This document shows positions 1 through 11,619 of a stretch of DNA of 64,000 nucleotides, in pieces. The position numbers and the translations under genes are program-made. This DNA is from Cubamyces lactineus (Eukaryota > Basidiomycota > Agaricomycetes > Polyporales > Polyporaceae), in assembly GCA_022376465.1 (NCBI GenBank), contig JACDTU010000001.1, forward strand, positions 3,038,001-3,102,000. The letters are read 5' to 3'. The notes beneath the pieces were generated by a model that did no database searches, was not told the DNA's origin, and saw only the letters and a program-made list of their open reading frames with translations. How positions within the stretch are numbered: the first letter of the stretch is position 1; every line of letters begins with the position of its first letter.

Positions 1-699
1 AAGACGTACCATGGCGGCATACCCCCTGAAGACAATTCGCTGTATGTCTTGGAACAGAAGGCCGAGAATATGGCATTCTATCATCGTTTGGAATACGATG
101 CGGAGTCCATCTTCTGGACGATGTACAGTGCTCTGCTCCGTGTCACCCCGGTTGACTTCAAGGAGACGCCGAAGGACATCACCGCATCCACACTCAGTGA
201 CATCTGGAGAGTCCTTCAGAACCATGTCATCCCCGAGACACCCTCCCCGATTGATTCAAGAACCACGCTGCTATTCGGCCACCGAATACTGCCTAACGCT
301 TTCCCTCCCGTGATGCGACCAGTCGCGCACCTTCTCCTTCGCATCATCCGTCACGTCCTCCCTTCCTATCCTCTGATGGACAAATTGCCTCCGTATGACG
401 ATCATCTTCACGAGGCGATGGAGCGCCTGATCCTACAATACTTGGTCGACAATCGCGATACGCCGATCATCCTTAAGCCTCATACTCTCCGCGCACTGAA
501 GTTCCCTGACATCCACGCTGCGAACCGTGGAGTCCACGGCGGCAGTCTCGAAGCCTTCGAGTCTAGACACAGTGTCGTCGAGGGTCGCGGATCCTCGCGC
601 GGCGAGAAGCGTCCCTTGGAAGCGGTTGACGGTCCTGCCGAAAGGACGAGCACTAAGCTGAGGCAGAGCGATCGCCTTCGTCAGAAGAAGAAACAATGA
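1..699 (+). CDS. FunK1-type protein kinase, C-terminal part (5' cut by window edge)
   Basis: The frame is open from base 1 to the stop at 697-699 and holds the C-lobe and tail of a fungal-type (FunK1, Pkinase_fungal) kinase. Diagnostic blocks shared with the other copies here are HGGIPPED at the start, FYHRLEYDAESIFWTMYSA (the FunK1 form of helix F), and YDDHLHEAMERLILQYLVDN. The tail is basic (EKRPLEAVDG, then KLRQSDRLRQKKKQ) and resembles a nuclear localisation signal. The catalytic HRD and DFG-like motifs lie left of the window, so activity cannot be judged. It belongs to the same subfamily as the copy at 13746-16417 and has no internal stop. Confidence 0.9.
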   Translation, partial: KTYHGGIPPEDNSLYVLEQKAENMAFYHRLEYDAESIFWTMYSALLRVTPVDFKETPKDITASTLSDIWRVLQNHVIPETPSPIDSRTTLLFGHRILPNAFPPVMRPVAHLLLRIIRHVLPSYPLMDKLPPYDDHLHEAMERLILQYLVDNRDTPIILKPHTLRALKFPDIHAANRGVHGGSLEAFESRHSVVEGRGSSRGEKRPLEAVDGPAERTSTKLRQSDRLRQKKKQ

Positions 700-1202
700 A
701 GCTCGTCACCTCCGGGAGGCGACCTCTAGGCGACGCTACCGGTTTCAACGTGCTGTCCGTACTTGTAAGCAATTCCAGGCTCCCATGGTGCCCCTACACT
801 CCATCTTCCTCATACTCGCTCTTTGTCCTGCTGCAGGCCTGTTCGTCAATACTCCGTGCATATACCATATCGTCGCTTGTTACCCTCATTTCACGACCAG
901 CCTTCATCTCTCATCATATACCGTATCTCGTGCATCCATATATCACCGCTGGTCGCTGGTCGGCTGCAACTCGGACTCATAAATGTACCATCATGTCGCT
1001 CATTACCCTCTGTTATGCAGTTACCACCGTCCCCTTTTGCATTCTAATCTATCACTTCGTCTTGGATCTCACATGGATCCCTTTCTGATACTAGACTCGT
1101 CGATATATCGCAGACATCTATGGCCTGGTCGTCGTGATGCATTTCAGCTTGTTCATTGACGTCAGTCACGAATGACATGTTGAGAAGGAGCTCTGCACTG
1201 AC
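700..1202. other. FunK1 3' flank, no gene seen
   Basis: Pyrimidine-rich sequence follows the kinase stop. Parts (around 860-940, with cgcttgttaccctcatttc and tctctcatca-like strings) resemble the 3' flank of the FunK1 copy ending at 16417 (around 16790-16880). The duplicated unit therefore includes downstream sequence. No coding signal is convincing. Confidence 0.5.
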
Positions 1203-1503
1203 CAGTGACGTCGGGTACCCAGACGACGCTGGTTGTCGTGCAGAAGTTCAACTTTGAGCAGTTCCTAGACAGCATCCAGCGATACCGCATCACCCACCTC
1301 TGGTATGCGCCTGCAAAACCCCAGGCACTGCGTTCGTATGCTGATAGAAGGGAAATCACAGTCTCGTCCCGCCGATGGTCGTGCTCCTTTGCAAACATCC
1401 TGCAGTGAAGAAGTACGACATCAGCTCCATCCGGATTGTTCCTGGGTTTCGGAAGAGTGAGGGGCTAATGCGGAATTGGGATTTCCCTGCAGCACGTCGC
1501 GGA
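1203..1503 (+). pseudogene. Acyl-CoA/4-coumarate-CoA ligase pseudogene, upstream fragment
   Basis: About 1205-1302 encodes TLVVVQKFNFEQFLDSIQRY and ITHL. A 59-nt GT-AG intron (about 1303-1361) follows, then VPPMVVLLCKHPAVKKYDIS and SIRIV. This closely matches the ligase on the minus strand at 39295-41834 (VVVQKFHFEQFLDSIQRYRI; VPPMVVLLCKHPAVQKYDLS). After SIRIV the rest of the adenylation core is missing. A short intron-like stretch (gtgaggggctaatgcgg to ttccctgcag, about 1457-1492) leads into CACGTCGCGGA, the first 11 nt of the last exon, where the transposon begins. The N-terminal half is also missing. The gene was therefore probably internally deleted before the transposon split it; the rest of the last exon is at 12531-12695. 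Confidence 0.85.
1496..1503. repeat. Target-site duplication, left copy (GTCGCGGA)
   Basis: This 8-bp direct repeat lies directly outside the left terminal inverted repeat and is repeated exactly at 12531-12538. Keeping one copy restores the ligase reading HVADHKTNYKHL. Eight-bp duplications are known for Zisupton/KDZ elements. Confidence 0.9.
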
Positions 1504-1527
1504 CACCTGCTCCTCCCACGTTGAGCT

Positions 1528-1535
1528 TATAAATA
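1528..1535 (+). promoter_or_regulatory. TATA box in left terminal repeat
   Basis: TATAAATA lies 24 bp inside the transposon end and faces inwards. Because it is in the inverted repeat, an identical inward-facing copy exists at the other end (12499-12506). A second TATA-like string (atatatag) is near 1971-1978. Promoter function is inferred. Confidence 0.4.
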
Positions 1536-2143
1536 GAGACGTCAATGCATAGCATTCAACTAATCAGCGGTGCTTCCCTCCATTTCTCTTACTCGTCTGG
1601 AGACCCGCCGCCAAATGGCCCCCAATGCTCGAAAGCGCTATGGGAGCTTTCCCGAACTAATCGGTATGTCTCTCTTATGTTGCCCGGACCCATTGGCACC
1701 TACAACCCAATGCCCCAGTTCGGCTCCCGATAGTCCCTTTGTCAATAGTCCGCCCAAAGGAGCAATGGGCGCGCATTCCGCCTTTTCCGATGCCCCGGAC
1801 GTTCTCCCACGCCCGCGCTCACCCGTTTAGGACTATCCCCGCCCTCCAGGCACCTCATTCCTCCCTTTCGCTGCCTGGTTCGCGCGCTGCACGTTCCGCC
1901 CCTACGCTGCCAGTACCCAGCAGCGCGATGCTTCGGGCTGATGCTTGCCCCTTTATTCCACCCAGATGAGATATATAGGAGCTCGCACGCGTGCCCCGCG
2001 CCCCCGCCAACGAGTTTCGCCCCGTCTAGGCCTTCATTCGTAGTCGTCGCGCGCCGCTTCGCCTCGGTGTACTAACTTCGACTTTCATGCTGGTGCGATG
2101 TGCGTTCCTACACGCAACGCGCATCTGTCGCGGCGTGGTGGGC

Positions 2144-2209
2144 GAGGGCGAGGGCGAGGGCGAGGGCGAGGGCGAGGGCGAGGGCGAGGGCGAGGGCGAT
2201 GGCGAGGGC
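2144..2209 (+). repeat. GAGGGC hexanucleotide repeat in left terminal repeat
   Basis: Nine GAGGGC units are followed by GATGGC and GAGGGC. The corresponding run in the right repeat (about 11850-11885, complementary strand) has only four units before GATGGC. This length change is the main difference between the two termini. Confidence 0.85.
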
Positions 2210-2736
2210 GAGTGTTTCGGTAAGCCTTTTGTATCACGCGGCGCGTTGACCTTACGCTCACCGTCTTGTAGAGCGTATAGCCAGTTGGTCGCACGCATCG
2301 CGCTACTCGTCAGCAACACGACTCCCCTCGCTTTCAACCATGGCGGCGGTGCGTCGAGCGTGACAGCCTCCGCTCTGCCCTGGCACACGGCCCTTCGGGT
2401 TCCGCCGTCTCATTTGTCGACCTTGTACATGTCGTTAGCTCCGCGCGCCTCGCGCTCAATGCGCCTTGCCGCGCCTCAGCCATCGTATGATGCGTATGTA
2501 GACAGCCTGGCCAATGCTATGTATTGCGTTTGTAGTGTCTAGATGCAGAAATTCCGCGGCTTGACGTTTGTTTGCGTCGTAAATACCTCCGAATTTGAAT
2601 GTAACACAAAAAGGACGTGAGGGTGCCCGTCACGTGTAATCGTGAGAGCTAAGTTCATGTTGAACATTCTTCGGCGCCTGAACTCGCTCTCCTCTACGCC
2701 AACGTGTCCGCCTTTTGTTGCTCTACATCTCTGTGC

Positions 2737-5700
2737 ATGCCCGGTCGTTCGACGAGGAAGGGAACTAGTCTTTCGAAGGGAGTGACGGTCCGTCATGGCC
2801 CATCGTATGGCCACAGGCGTGGTAAGACAACCACACAACGTGTTACTGGTTCTGCAGCTCGGAAGGCCGAAGCCCTCAAACTTCGCCTTGAACAGATATC
2901 AAGTAAGCCTGTCACCCGAGTCGTTGGGCCGTATATATACATATGTGCTGATTAATTGCACAGGTCTATCCTTTGGGGAGCGGGATGCTTTGCACGACAT
3001 GGATATCGATCCCTTAGATGACGAATGGGATGATGAAACACCGTCAAATATACCCCTGCCTCCTGGAGAAGAGGCTATGTTCTTCAGCAACGCCGGAGGA
3101 GACCAGGAGTTATGTCACGAACTATTCGCCGAAGAGAAAACCAGGTACGCTCATCATCTCCGCGAAGAAAAGTATTGACTGCGTACCTCCTACAGCAAGC
3201 GTGTGGATGGACGTACCCGCCACGACCGTACCTTGATACGCACCCAAGAATGGGAAGCTCAGAGAGATGAGTTGGTGGACGCGTACCTCACCTGGCACTC
3301 GGGTATCCAGCAGACTTTGGGCGAAGTTGCGTGCTGGACGATGCATTGTATTGACTTCTTTGGTGAGTACTCGCGCTTTATCCCATCTCGGAGTCTACTG
3401 ATTGCCTACAGAACATGGACGTCGAGTATTCTTCCCTCCGTCGACTTCAACCAGGATAAATGTCACTCTGGCGTTGCATGGGTACATGGGCACTGCGCCT
3501 ATCCGACCTGCCGTCGCCATTAGCTTCAAATGTCTTGAAGCTTATCGCCAGGTCCACCGTGTGTGTCCCCGCTTCAGCATTCAAGCCCAAGTCCGAGCGC
3601 TGTGCTACTTACATATGGTGGGTATCACATCATCTTGCTCGTTGTTGAACTCTAATCAAGGTGCTGTTAGGTTCCGATGGAGTCAGCGCTGGTTGATCAG
3701 TTCAGTATCGCTTTCGACATGTATCTCGAGATACTTCACCATGTGGATCAAAAGGTCAATGTTGCTCTCCGGCGTGATACACCCAATTGGCGGATGCTTA
3801 ATGCCTGTGCGCCATGTATGTACAAGCTCAACGACGAATCTCCCCTCTCCCCTGCTCTGCTTGTCACTATGGACGGCAACCAGTCACTCAAATTGGTCGA
3901 CGACCAGTTCCGCTCAGGCAAGCCTTTAGCGGACACTCGCACTGCTCGCACCGATCTATGGATTCCACCAGACGAAGTGGATCAATTCAAGGACGAAGTA
4001 CAGGCACAACGGGTACGCCCCAGTCACCGCTCTATTCATTGAGGTTTGCTGATGATCCTTATCAGTTGGCATCCCAAGGTCCCGGAAACCGCGCGAAGAC
4101 ATCCACTTCACAGTCTATGCAAGGTCCCTCAGGCGGCGCCCCGCCACCTTCTGTTATGCCGAGCGACATAATGCCACCATTCACGAGCGCGCCCCCAGCC
4201 TCCCATCTTCCCACCCCTCCTTCGCTGTCGTCAGCCACGAGTCTGAGTCCCGTGGTTATACACAAGCGCGCTGCACCCACTAGCGACAACGACGACTGCG
4301 ACGATGATGATGGCGACGGCGACGAGGATGACGATTGGTTTGATATTGACGAACCGTCACCCGACCCCACCTCAATTTGTGTCAAGCGCTGGCGTAACGC
4401 AGGTCCCGAATCGCGCAAGAGAATGTTCGCGCTTTTCAATATCACGGGCATCTTTGTAGCTCTGTGTCGTCATGGCCATTGCCTCGTAATGTGCGACATG
4501 GTCCGCAGTGGCGAGCTGTGAGCTTCATCAATCCGTGCCACGTCTGATAGCGCACTGACTTTCTCACAGTATGAAGTATCCCCTAGCGATCGTCAACAAG
4601 CTGATCGAGGTTTACGGATCTGACATCAAAATCGGGTATGATATTGCGTGCGCCTTCAGTAAGATTGTTCGCCGTAGTTCACTCGGTGCCCGCGTTGCGG
4701 CGCTGAATGTCACAGGCGTTGTCCCTGCCTTCCATGGACACAGTCACAATCGCTCATGTCAAGTGAGGTGGCATCCACTATATATGCCGGGTGTAGGTAA
4801 GGAGGATTTTGAGGGATGCGAGCGGTGCTTTTCCGAATCCAACGCGCTGGCACCCGGTACTCGGCTCTCAACAGCGTTTCATCGCCACCAGGCGATTGAA
4901 CAATTTTTCACATTTTGGAGCGACCAGAAACACAGCGAGTCTGGTACGCGCCACTGTTGTGTTCATGACGAGGGCATGCCTTGACCTTGTCCTCACAGGA
5001 AAATTCCTCTACGACAACTATTGCCAGGCGCTGGAAATCATCGAGGACGACACTGAAGCTCTCAAGCTACTTCTTCGACAGCTCAGCATCTCAACCGTTG
5101 ACCTTGAGCGGTACCTTGAGGAAGAGCGAGCTTACTTCAAGAGCCGTCGTATCGAACCCCCTGAAGTCACTGCGGAATTAGACTATCTTGAGTCCCTCAC
5201 ACGTTTGAAGGCTGCTGGGTGAGTATGTTTTCCAATCTTGCGGCAGTCTGTCACTCACTTGTAATAGGCACGCGGCAGTAGCGGCGAAGTCCGCTGCTGA
5301 GCACCTCGACACATTTGTGCAAATGGACATCACCGATTCGCTTGCCGCAAAGAAGAAGCAGCGGCAGATCAATTCAGTCCGCACGAAGGCTCGCACAGCT
5401 CAAGCTCGCTGGGAGATTCTCGAACTAGAAGTCTTGCGACGCGAAGAAGATCTCGGAATCGACAAACGTTGGCAGCCCGGCGAAGAGAAGTACGACGCAG
5501 CGTTTCGCGAGCTGGGGCATCGGAAGTACCGCCTTGCTCTGGACAAACTGGAGACCCTTGTTGTACGACGTCTGTTTGAACTTTCGAAGCTACAGCTGAG
5601 CGGCACCGGTAAGCACCTCAATCTATTTTGTCAGACTACGCATACAACCCTCTGTTTCAGGCTACAAACTGCGGGAAAAGATTGGCAAAGCCCTGAAGGC

Positions 5701-6337
5701 TCGCGCCGAGGCGATCAAGAGAGCACTTGCTGAGTACAATCTCTGCGCCAGAGGCCTTTCGCCCCCTCGTGATGAGCTCCTCTGGGCCGACATTCTTGAT
5801 ATGTCTACCCTTGCCGATTTCGACCTGTTGCGCGACACCCGTCAAGATATCCGCGCCATGTCATGGGCGAAGCCGCCGCAACGCCGCGCGATGAATCTCC
5901 ATTTCAATATCCTGCGTGCTAAGGAAGAGATCTACCGGCTGAACATCGAGATATCCCGACTTTTCACGTTCATGGTGGACGAGCATGCCGCCTTCTACGA
6001 AGCGGTATGTACGAATCTACTCACAAATCCCTCTATTGCCCACGAGTTGTCGAGACGTTGGCAGCAACGCCAAGGCAGCCACCGCCGTATCGTTCAGTAC
6101 CTTCAGAAGACGTCGAAGCTTTCCGGCTTCACTGGGAAACTGGAGGCAGGCTCGCGCCTAGGCTGTGTACGAGAGCGCACTCAACAGATCCCTCTCCCGC
6201 AATGGGCTAAGCTAGACACTGACACAGAGGAACTTGACCTTAACGATGTAGTAGCTGCGATTCCAGGTGCGACGACCGAGCACGAGGAGGAGGTATTTGT
6301 GGACTATGTAGACAGCCTTGGAGAACAACTCGCCTAG
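2737..6337 (+). CDS. KDZ-family transposase
   Basis: About ten exons are joined by short GT-AG introns (for example 2903-2963), and no frame is broken. The start is the first ATG (2737), giving MPGRSTRKGTSLSK. Order of parts: a basic N-terminus; a Cys-containing region (GEVACWTMHCIDFF; later CLEAYRQVHRVCP); a KDZ core with WRMLNACAPCMYKL and TMDGNQSLKLVD (first predicted catalytic Asp); a long Pro/Ser and Asp-rich insert; KIGYDIACAFSKIV (second Asp); VPAFHGHSHNRSCQVRWHP; EDFEGCERCFSESNALAPG (Glu and Cys of the RNase H-type core); then a charged helical C-terminus (YLEEERAYFKSRR, ARTAQARWEILELEVLRREE). Family knowledge: KDZ transposases have an RNase H fold with Zn-chelating motifs. The catalytic assignments are inferred from motif position. 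It is the likely mobiliser of the 1504-12530 element. Confidence 0.88.
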
Positions 6338-6788
6338 AATCCTTCGATGTCATTGGTATCAGAATGACCAGGGATATCCTGTGTACTTCAACGCGTGTCT
6401 CGAGCCTCGAGGTCTCCAGAACCTAGTATCAGAGATGCGAGAAGGTTGGTTGCGTAAGAGAAGAGCAGTCGCGCGGCGTGCCCATCCCAGTCACGAATTT
6501 GCAATCCCTGCTTTGTTGGCTCTCGTGATGCGTGTCCTATCCTCCACACTCTCTAGGTAGTTGAGCTACACTACAAGCTCTAGCTAGGCTCGAGCCTGCC
6601 GCCTGGCGTGCCTTCGCGTTCCCTTCAACTGTCTTGTTGCGACCTCGAGGCCGAACGGCAGCGTCACGAGATTATACAACCATGTATTCTCCATCGCAGA
6701 TAAACCAGACCGCCTCGATCTGACCTCCCATTCTCTCATTCGCCCATCATCTCCTTTCTCATAGTCGCGCTCACTCGGTTATTTTACA

Positions 6789-8730
6789 ATGACATCGGTC
6801 TATTCACCGCCTTCCTTTGCTAATGTTGCGTTCAACCCTACTGGAGTCGAAGTGGTCGCGCAGCACTTGTTGCGGGACCCGGTGTTTGCTCGATGTGAAC
6901 GTCAGGCCAGGGCGATGGCGTTCGCGTACTTCGCAGCTGGGGCCCATCAAGATGGCCAGCACAAGCTGAACAACAAGTTTCACCCGTCGTACCGCACATA
7001 CCGAGGTGGTGGACAGCAGGATCAGGATACAAAGAAGGTGGCCACCAAGACCCGCCAAGATTACATGTGTTTTGTCCTTGATGCGGTACGTCATTGCAAT
7101 CTCTACTTCGGCATCTTGGCTGACTACTGTACTGTATAGCTCACACTCTGGGACCGCTTCACCGGCGGGGCATCCGTCATGGTTCATACCAATGGCACTC
7201 GTCGCCCCAACGTCCCAGTCACACCCACTGAAATAGCGTTAGACGTCTACGCTCCCCCCTCCATCATCGACAGCCTTCCCGAAGCCCCGTTCTCCCTCGC
7301 TAGAATTGTTCAAGAGTTTGCTCAAGGGATCGCGCTTGACACCGTCGCCCGTTGGGACAGGCTCACGAACAAGGACGGATGGTCGTCCAGTGACATTGCA
7401 GCTGATCCGCTCCCTGTCTGCCCCTCCCTCCTTCCGACCACCAGCACCACACGCTTCGTATTCTATGGCCGCGCTTGGGGCACACTCGAGCCTCTGATTG
7501 AACAGTACCTCTTGACCCGACGTACCGGCACTTGGAGTGTCTACTTGCCCCCGCCGTCACTGCCTTGTGCCCCGCCGCTGCCTACTAGTCTCAACGCGGC
7601 GGTTCCGCCCATATCTTCCTTGCCCGTACCTCCATCCAACAAGACGGCTGAGCCAGCTTGTGTATCCTCGACGTCGTCCGGCCCTGTTCCGTGCCCTCCT
7701 CCGTCCACACCCGTTCGTCTGCTCCCTCCTCCGCCCAGCCTGAGAGCTTCGCACAAGGGGAAGGGGAAGGGCACCGCTGCCGTCGAGAACCCCACTGACG
7801 AGCCTGGGTGGGAGGAGTACTGCAAACACTCCTTTGAGTCTGTCGCTTACCTCGAAGAACTCCACGCTCTGAAAGAGAAATTGCGCTCCGCGGAACTGGA
7901 GAACTACAATTACGGGCTGCAGATCGAGGAGCACAAGGCTGAAATTGCGGTCTGTCGGGAGGAACTGGCGGGCTGCAAAGAAGACATCGCCATCAAGCTC
8001 GAGCGGATTTTCGAGCTCAAAAAGCAAAACGAGGCTCTTACGACTCGTACGTGCAGTTGCTCCTGTGTGATCTCGATAACTGATGTCTATCATAGGTCTT
8101 CAAAGCCAGACACGCAGTGCTCAGGGATCTGCTGGTGCGCCCCCTTCCCCAGTGCTGAAGGCGACGCGCTCACGTTTCAATCCAGCTATCAGTGGGGGGC
8201 ACGCTGCCTCTCCCTCGCATCCCAGGGCACTTCGTGCTGATGTGAACCCGGCAAGCACCATGCCGTCGGTCTCATCGGTCTCGTCGGTCTCGTCGGTATC
8301 TCCGTCTGCACGTTCATCGCCATCCCCAACCCACATATTTAGTACTCGGAAGGCTCCTTCTTCTCAGTCGGTTCGACCGATAGTTCAAACCCCAGTTCCG
8401 GTGGCGCCAAGTCCCGTGTCTCAGGGTCAACACGTCGTCTGACCCTCCTCGGTGGCGACCAGCCCCTCTGTGATCACCACCGATGATGGAACGTCTTTCA
8501 AGATTGTGGCTGGTCAGAAGCATCGTGTCCTCACCGCCTTCGGCAACGCAACGCGCGAGGTGTTTGCCCGCTACAACATCCCCAAGTCAATGCACGCCGC
8601 CCTCTGGGAGATTGAACGTGAATATCTTGGCGAAGACTGGCTCAAAGCCGTTCGCGAGCTCTTTCAAAACGGCGAAGACAAGATAGTTGAAGCGGTCGTT
8701 GAGGCGATGTTTTTGGACGCGTCTCAGTAG
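6789..8730 (+). CDS. KDZ-element companion protein, coiled coil; in-frame TGA at 8440-8442
   Basis: Exons 6789-7085, 7140-8046 and from 8096 splice in consistent phase, giving 516 aa to the TGA at 8440-8442. The protein starts MTSVYSPPSFANVAFNPTGV. It has a globular N-terminal region (TRQDYMCFVLDAL, then TLWDRFTGGASVMV), a Pro/Ser linker, a Lys/Gly patch (SHKGKGKGT), a coiled coil (about 7840-8040: EELHALKEKLRSAELENYNY) and a Ser-rich tail with repeated SSV. After the TGA the same frame stays open to 8730 and encodes a globular-looking segment (AGQKHRVLTAFGNATREVFA; MHAALWEIEREYLGEDWLKA). The TGA may therefore be a nonsense mutation, an unrecognised intron, or a true stop. I recognise no family; the role in transposition is unknown. 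Confidence 0.65.
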
Positions 8731-8986
8731 ATCGGTTCCGGCATACGTCGCACAAAAATTTTCGTCTTGTCCGTTTTTGTCTCAGTGATCTCCTGCTCAT
8801 CTCAGAACTCGTGCCCCAATGCTTGAATTTGTGCATAGGTCTTCCTCACTTTGTTGTTCCTATCAGTACCCTCATTCTTGAGCCATCCGCCGCTGCCTCG
8901 TGTCCCGAATTTCTGTACGTGATGTACTTTGCTGACTCCTATATAAATGTCTTCAACAGGCGCATGCAACGGCAGGCTGCACGATC

Positions 8987-11145
8987 ATGACTTCCCCCCA
9001 GCGTCCGTACATACTTTCTGCTACCCTTGACTGTCTTCTCCTTCCACCATCGTCGCTCAACCCGCCGACCCCCGCGCCCCCTGCTCACCCCGCTCCTCCT
9101 GCTTATCCTGCTTACTCTGCTTACCCTGCTTCCTTGACTTATCCCATCTACTCTCCTCTCCCGGTTTACCCGGCTCGCACCGCTTACTCTGCTCCGTACC
9201 CTCGACCCCTGCCTGATGCCACCGCTATGCTTGCCACCGCCGCTTCCACCTCGACCCCGAGCCCCAACACTGCGAGGGTTGATATACCTTCTACTCGCAG
9301 TCCTTCGCCCGACACTCCCATGTCTATTCCGAATTCTCCTTCTCTTGCGTCGCCCAACCCTCCGAATGCTGGTACGACTACTCTTTCTGCTGTTACATCG
9401 GCCGTAGCCCCCTCTGCTTTCATGCCGGCCGTAGCCTCCTCTTCTGTGGTCACGTCTTATGGTCCGACTGTGCGGATCGTTGCGCAGCCCCAGACCACAA
9501 CGAAGCGCAAGCAGGCACCCCAAATACCTGCTGCGCAGCGTGCCATGATGACCGCTGCTAGTCGTCAGAAACAAGAGGAGTTGGACCGTGAGCTTGGGGC
9601 TTGGTATGACAGCTCCCTGCACTTCGCCGGTGAACTTGCCGCGAAGTACGGTCGCAAACCCGACTATTACATCAACCTAATGTTCTCTGGTGCTGTGGGC
9701 CAGCACAAGGGCAGGAAGCCGAACGCGTACAACGCTTGGTCATACGCGATCTCAAAGGAGGTCAATCAAGGTGTGTTAGATGGCTTATGATACGTCCTCG
9801 GGTTGACTCAAATGATCACATCCGCAGATGCTGAGCTGGGTGAGGCTCAGCACCTCATAGCTATTCAGCAGGATCGCCTCAGCAAATACCACGCGCTTAC
9901 TGATAGCGAGAAAGCGCAACTCATCAAACAGTTCGAAGATGAGCGGGAGTCACGCAGATTTGGTACGCGTCTCACTCAGCGCGGCCGCATGAACGACATG
10001 TCGCACATATGTCGCGAGATGGAGAAGTTGGTGCGTGCGCTCGTCCTCCTCCTTTGTGCTGAGTTGCTAATCCGTGTACCTTAGATCTATGGTCTTAAGA
10101 ACCGTGTTGGAGTCGACGGCTTCTTCTGCATCGTCCGGAACAACACTGAGTTCCAAGCCAAGCCGTATTGGTATTTTACGGATGAACGGCTGGATCGCTA
10201 CCTTCGCGGAAGGATTCGCGGGTGGGATTGTGTCAGCATCGCCGCACTTTCCGAAGTGTTCTGCATAGCAGGCTGCGACTTCACTTGTACGTGTTCCATC
10301 TGTTCATCTTCAATGCACTACAGTCTTACCAGTTCTGCTACACAGCGTTCTGCATTTCCTCCAAGGCGAAGGCCGACTACATGAAGGGGGAGATTCGAGA
10401 CAGAATCAAGATTATGCTCTGTAAGTTCACGAAGCGTCATGTATGCAACCGGGGCTGACAGCATGATCAAGGCACGATCACAGGCAACCCACATGCCCTC
10501 ATGAACTACACCAACTACGAAAAGGAGATTGTCGTGCGCTATGGCGTTGAACTAGTGGGATGGACTCATTCCCTCTTTACCAACCCCTCCGCTCTCAGCA
10601 CTTCCCTGCCTCCCCTCCGTATCCTCCTTGCGGCCATCGAGTCAGGCGAGTGTCACTTCCGACGCCTCTCCCCGACGGAGCACAGAGCGCGTACAAAGGC
10701 ATTTGACGATAAGATCAAAGCTGGTGAGATTGCTGCACGGAAGCAGCGTTCTGATGCGGGCAAGAAGCGGAGCACTGGTGGAAATGATGGGGTATCAGGA
10801 GGAGATAAATCAGTACAGCCAGGCACTCGTGTGGTGGGCGGTCATCGCGAAGGCGAGGGTGAAGGAGCGGATAGCGGCCGAGGCGGCGGTGCGGGCCCTC
10901 GTGGACTTGGAGGCGTAGATAATAGTTCTACTAGTGTCTCGGAGGGGCAGACTACAGCCTTCTCAGGTGGGAGCAGCAACACTGCTCCCGGCGAGCACGG
11001 GCGATCTCATGAGCAACCCGCAGAGCTCCTGGGCGAGATGTCGGCCGCTCCTCGCAAGCGTCGCAAGCAGGCCGCTCCCAATGCCAATGAGGAGGACCAG
11101 GCACCGTCTGCTAAGCGTCTTCGTGGGCGGAAAGGGCCACAGTGA
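8987..11145 (+). CDS. KDZ-element companion protein with divergent HMG-like N-terminal segment
   Basis: Exons begin at 8987-9770, continue from 9828, and include further pieces separated by short introns near 10032-10084, 10287-10345 and 10422-10470; phases agree and the frame is open to 11145. After a Pro/Tyr/Ala-rich stretch comes a basic, aromatic segment (QHKGRKPNAYNAWSYAISKE) that resembles the AYNAW/SxE pattern of divergent HMG boxes. A coiled segment follows, then a C-terminal domain with IYGLKNRVGVDGFFCIVRNN, PYWYFTDERLDRYLRGRIRG and YGVELVGWTHSLFTNPSALS. The tail is Lys/Arg-rich (APRKRRKQA, AKRLRGRKGPQ). Published work on fungal KDZ elements reports companion proteins with divergent HMG domains; assigning this one to that group is my inference. 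A DNA-binding accessory role is plausible. Confidence 0.7.
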
Positions 11146-11619
11146 CCGCAGTCTGTCGGGCCGTAGATGCTTGTTGATACGCAATTGTTTTTGAAGCTTG
11201 TCAAGTCCCACAATGGGTATGCGTCTAGTGTTCTCACAATATCATCCGCTGTTATGCAGTCCCCGGAGCGATCGTCAATGACAGTTTATACGGCACTGTA
11301 GACTCGGGGTGCCACTTGCAACCACCATTGTGCATATCTCCTGCTGCTGACTTTCATCAGCATTGTTCGCATTCGAAATTGGTGATATGGTTAAGTACAC
11401 ATTTAATCTTGTACAATGCGTACTCATGCTGAACATGCCTTGTACTGTAAGTAATCATAGATTATACTCTGATCTGAAAATGCTAGAATATACAGACTTT
11501 GCGTATGTACATGTATGACTGGCCTTGCAGCCCACCCCTGGCGCGACCTGCCGCACTTATATACGCTATCTGCTAGTCCAGCGCCGACGATTAATGACAA
11601 GATGCGCGAGCTGGTGCAG
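11146..11619. other. Transposon subterminal region, no gene seen
   Basis: AT-richer sequence lies between the last element gene and the inner edge of the right terminal repeat. It probably holds the 3' end of the HMG-like gene. No open frame of interest was found. Confidence 0.4.

Larger units (their letters stand above)
1504..2439 (+). repeat. Left terminal inverted repeat of the KDZ element (936 bp)
   Basis: It matches the reverse complement of 11620-12530 almost base for base up to the shared gaccttgtacatgtcgttag, after which the two sides diverge. Differences are a GAGGGC run of nine units here against four on the right, a 4-bp cgtt missing here near 1558, and scattered single substitutions. 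The open frames inside are mirrored in both repeats but show no known domain. Confidence 0.92.

Noticed and set aside
2144..2209. Possible CRISPR-like or minisatellite array
   Set aside because: Units are 6 bp without spacers and the genome is eukaryotic; it is a simple hexanucleotide repeat.
2026..2542. Open frames across the GAGGGC repeat in both terminal repeats (Gly-Glu or Ser-Pro repeats)
   Set aside because: Created by the hexanucleotide repeat on either strand. They are mirrored in the other terminal repeat and have no domain, so they were treated as repeat sequence.
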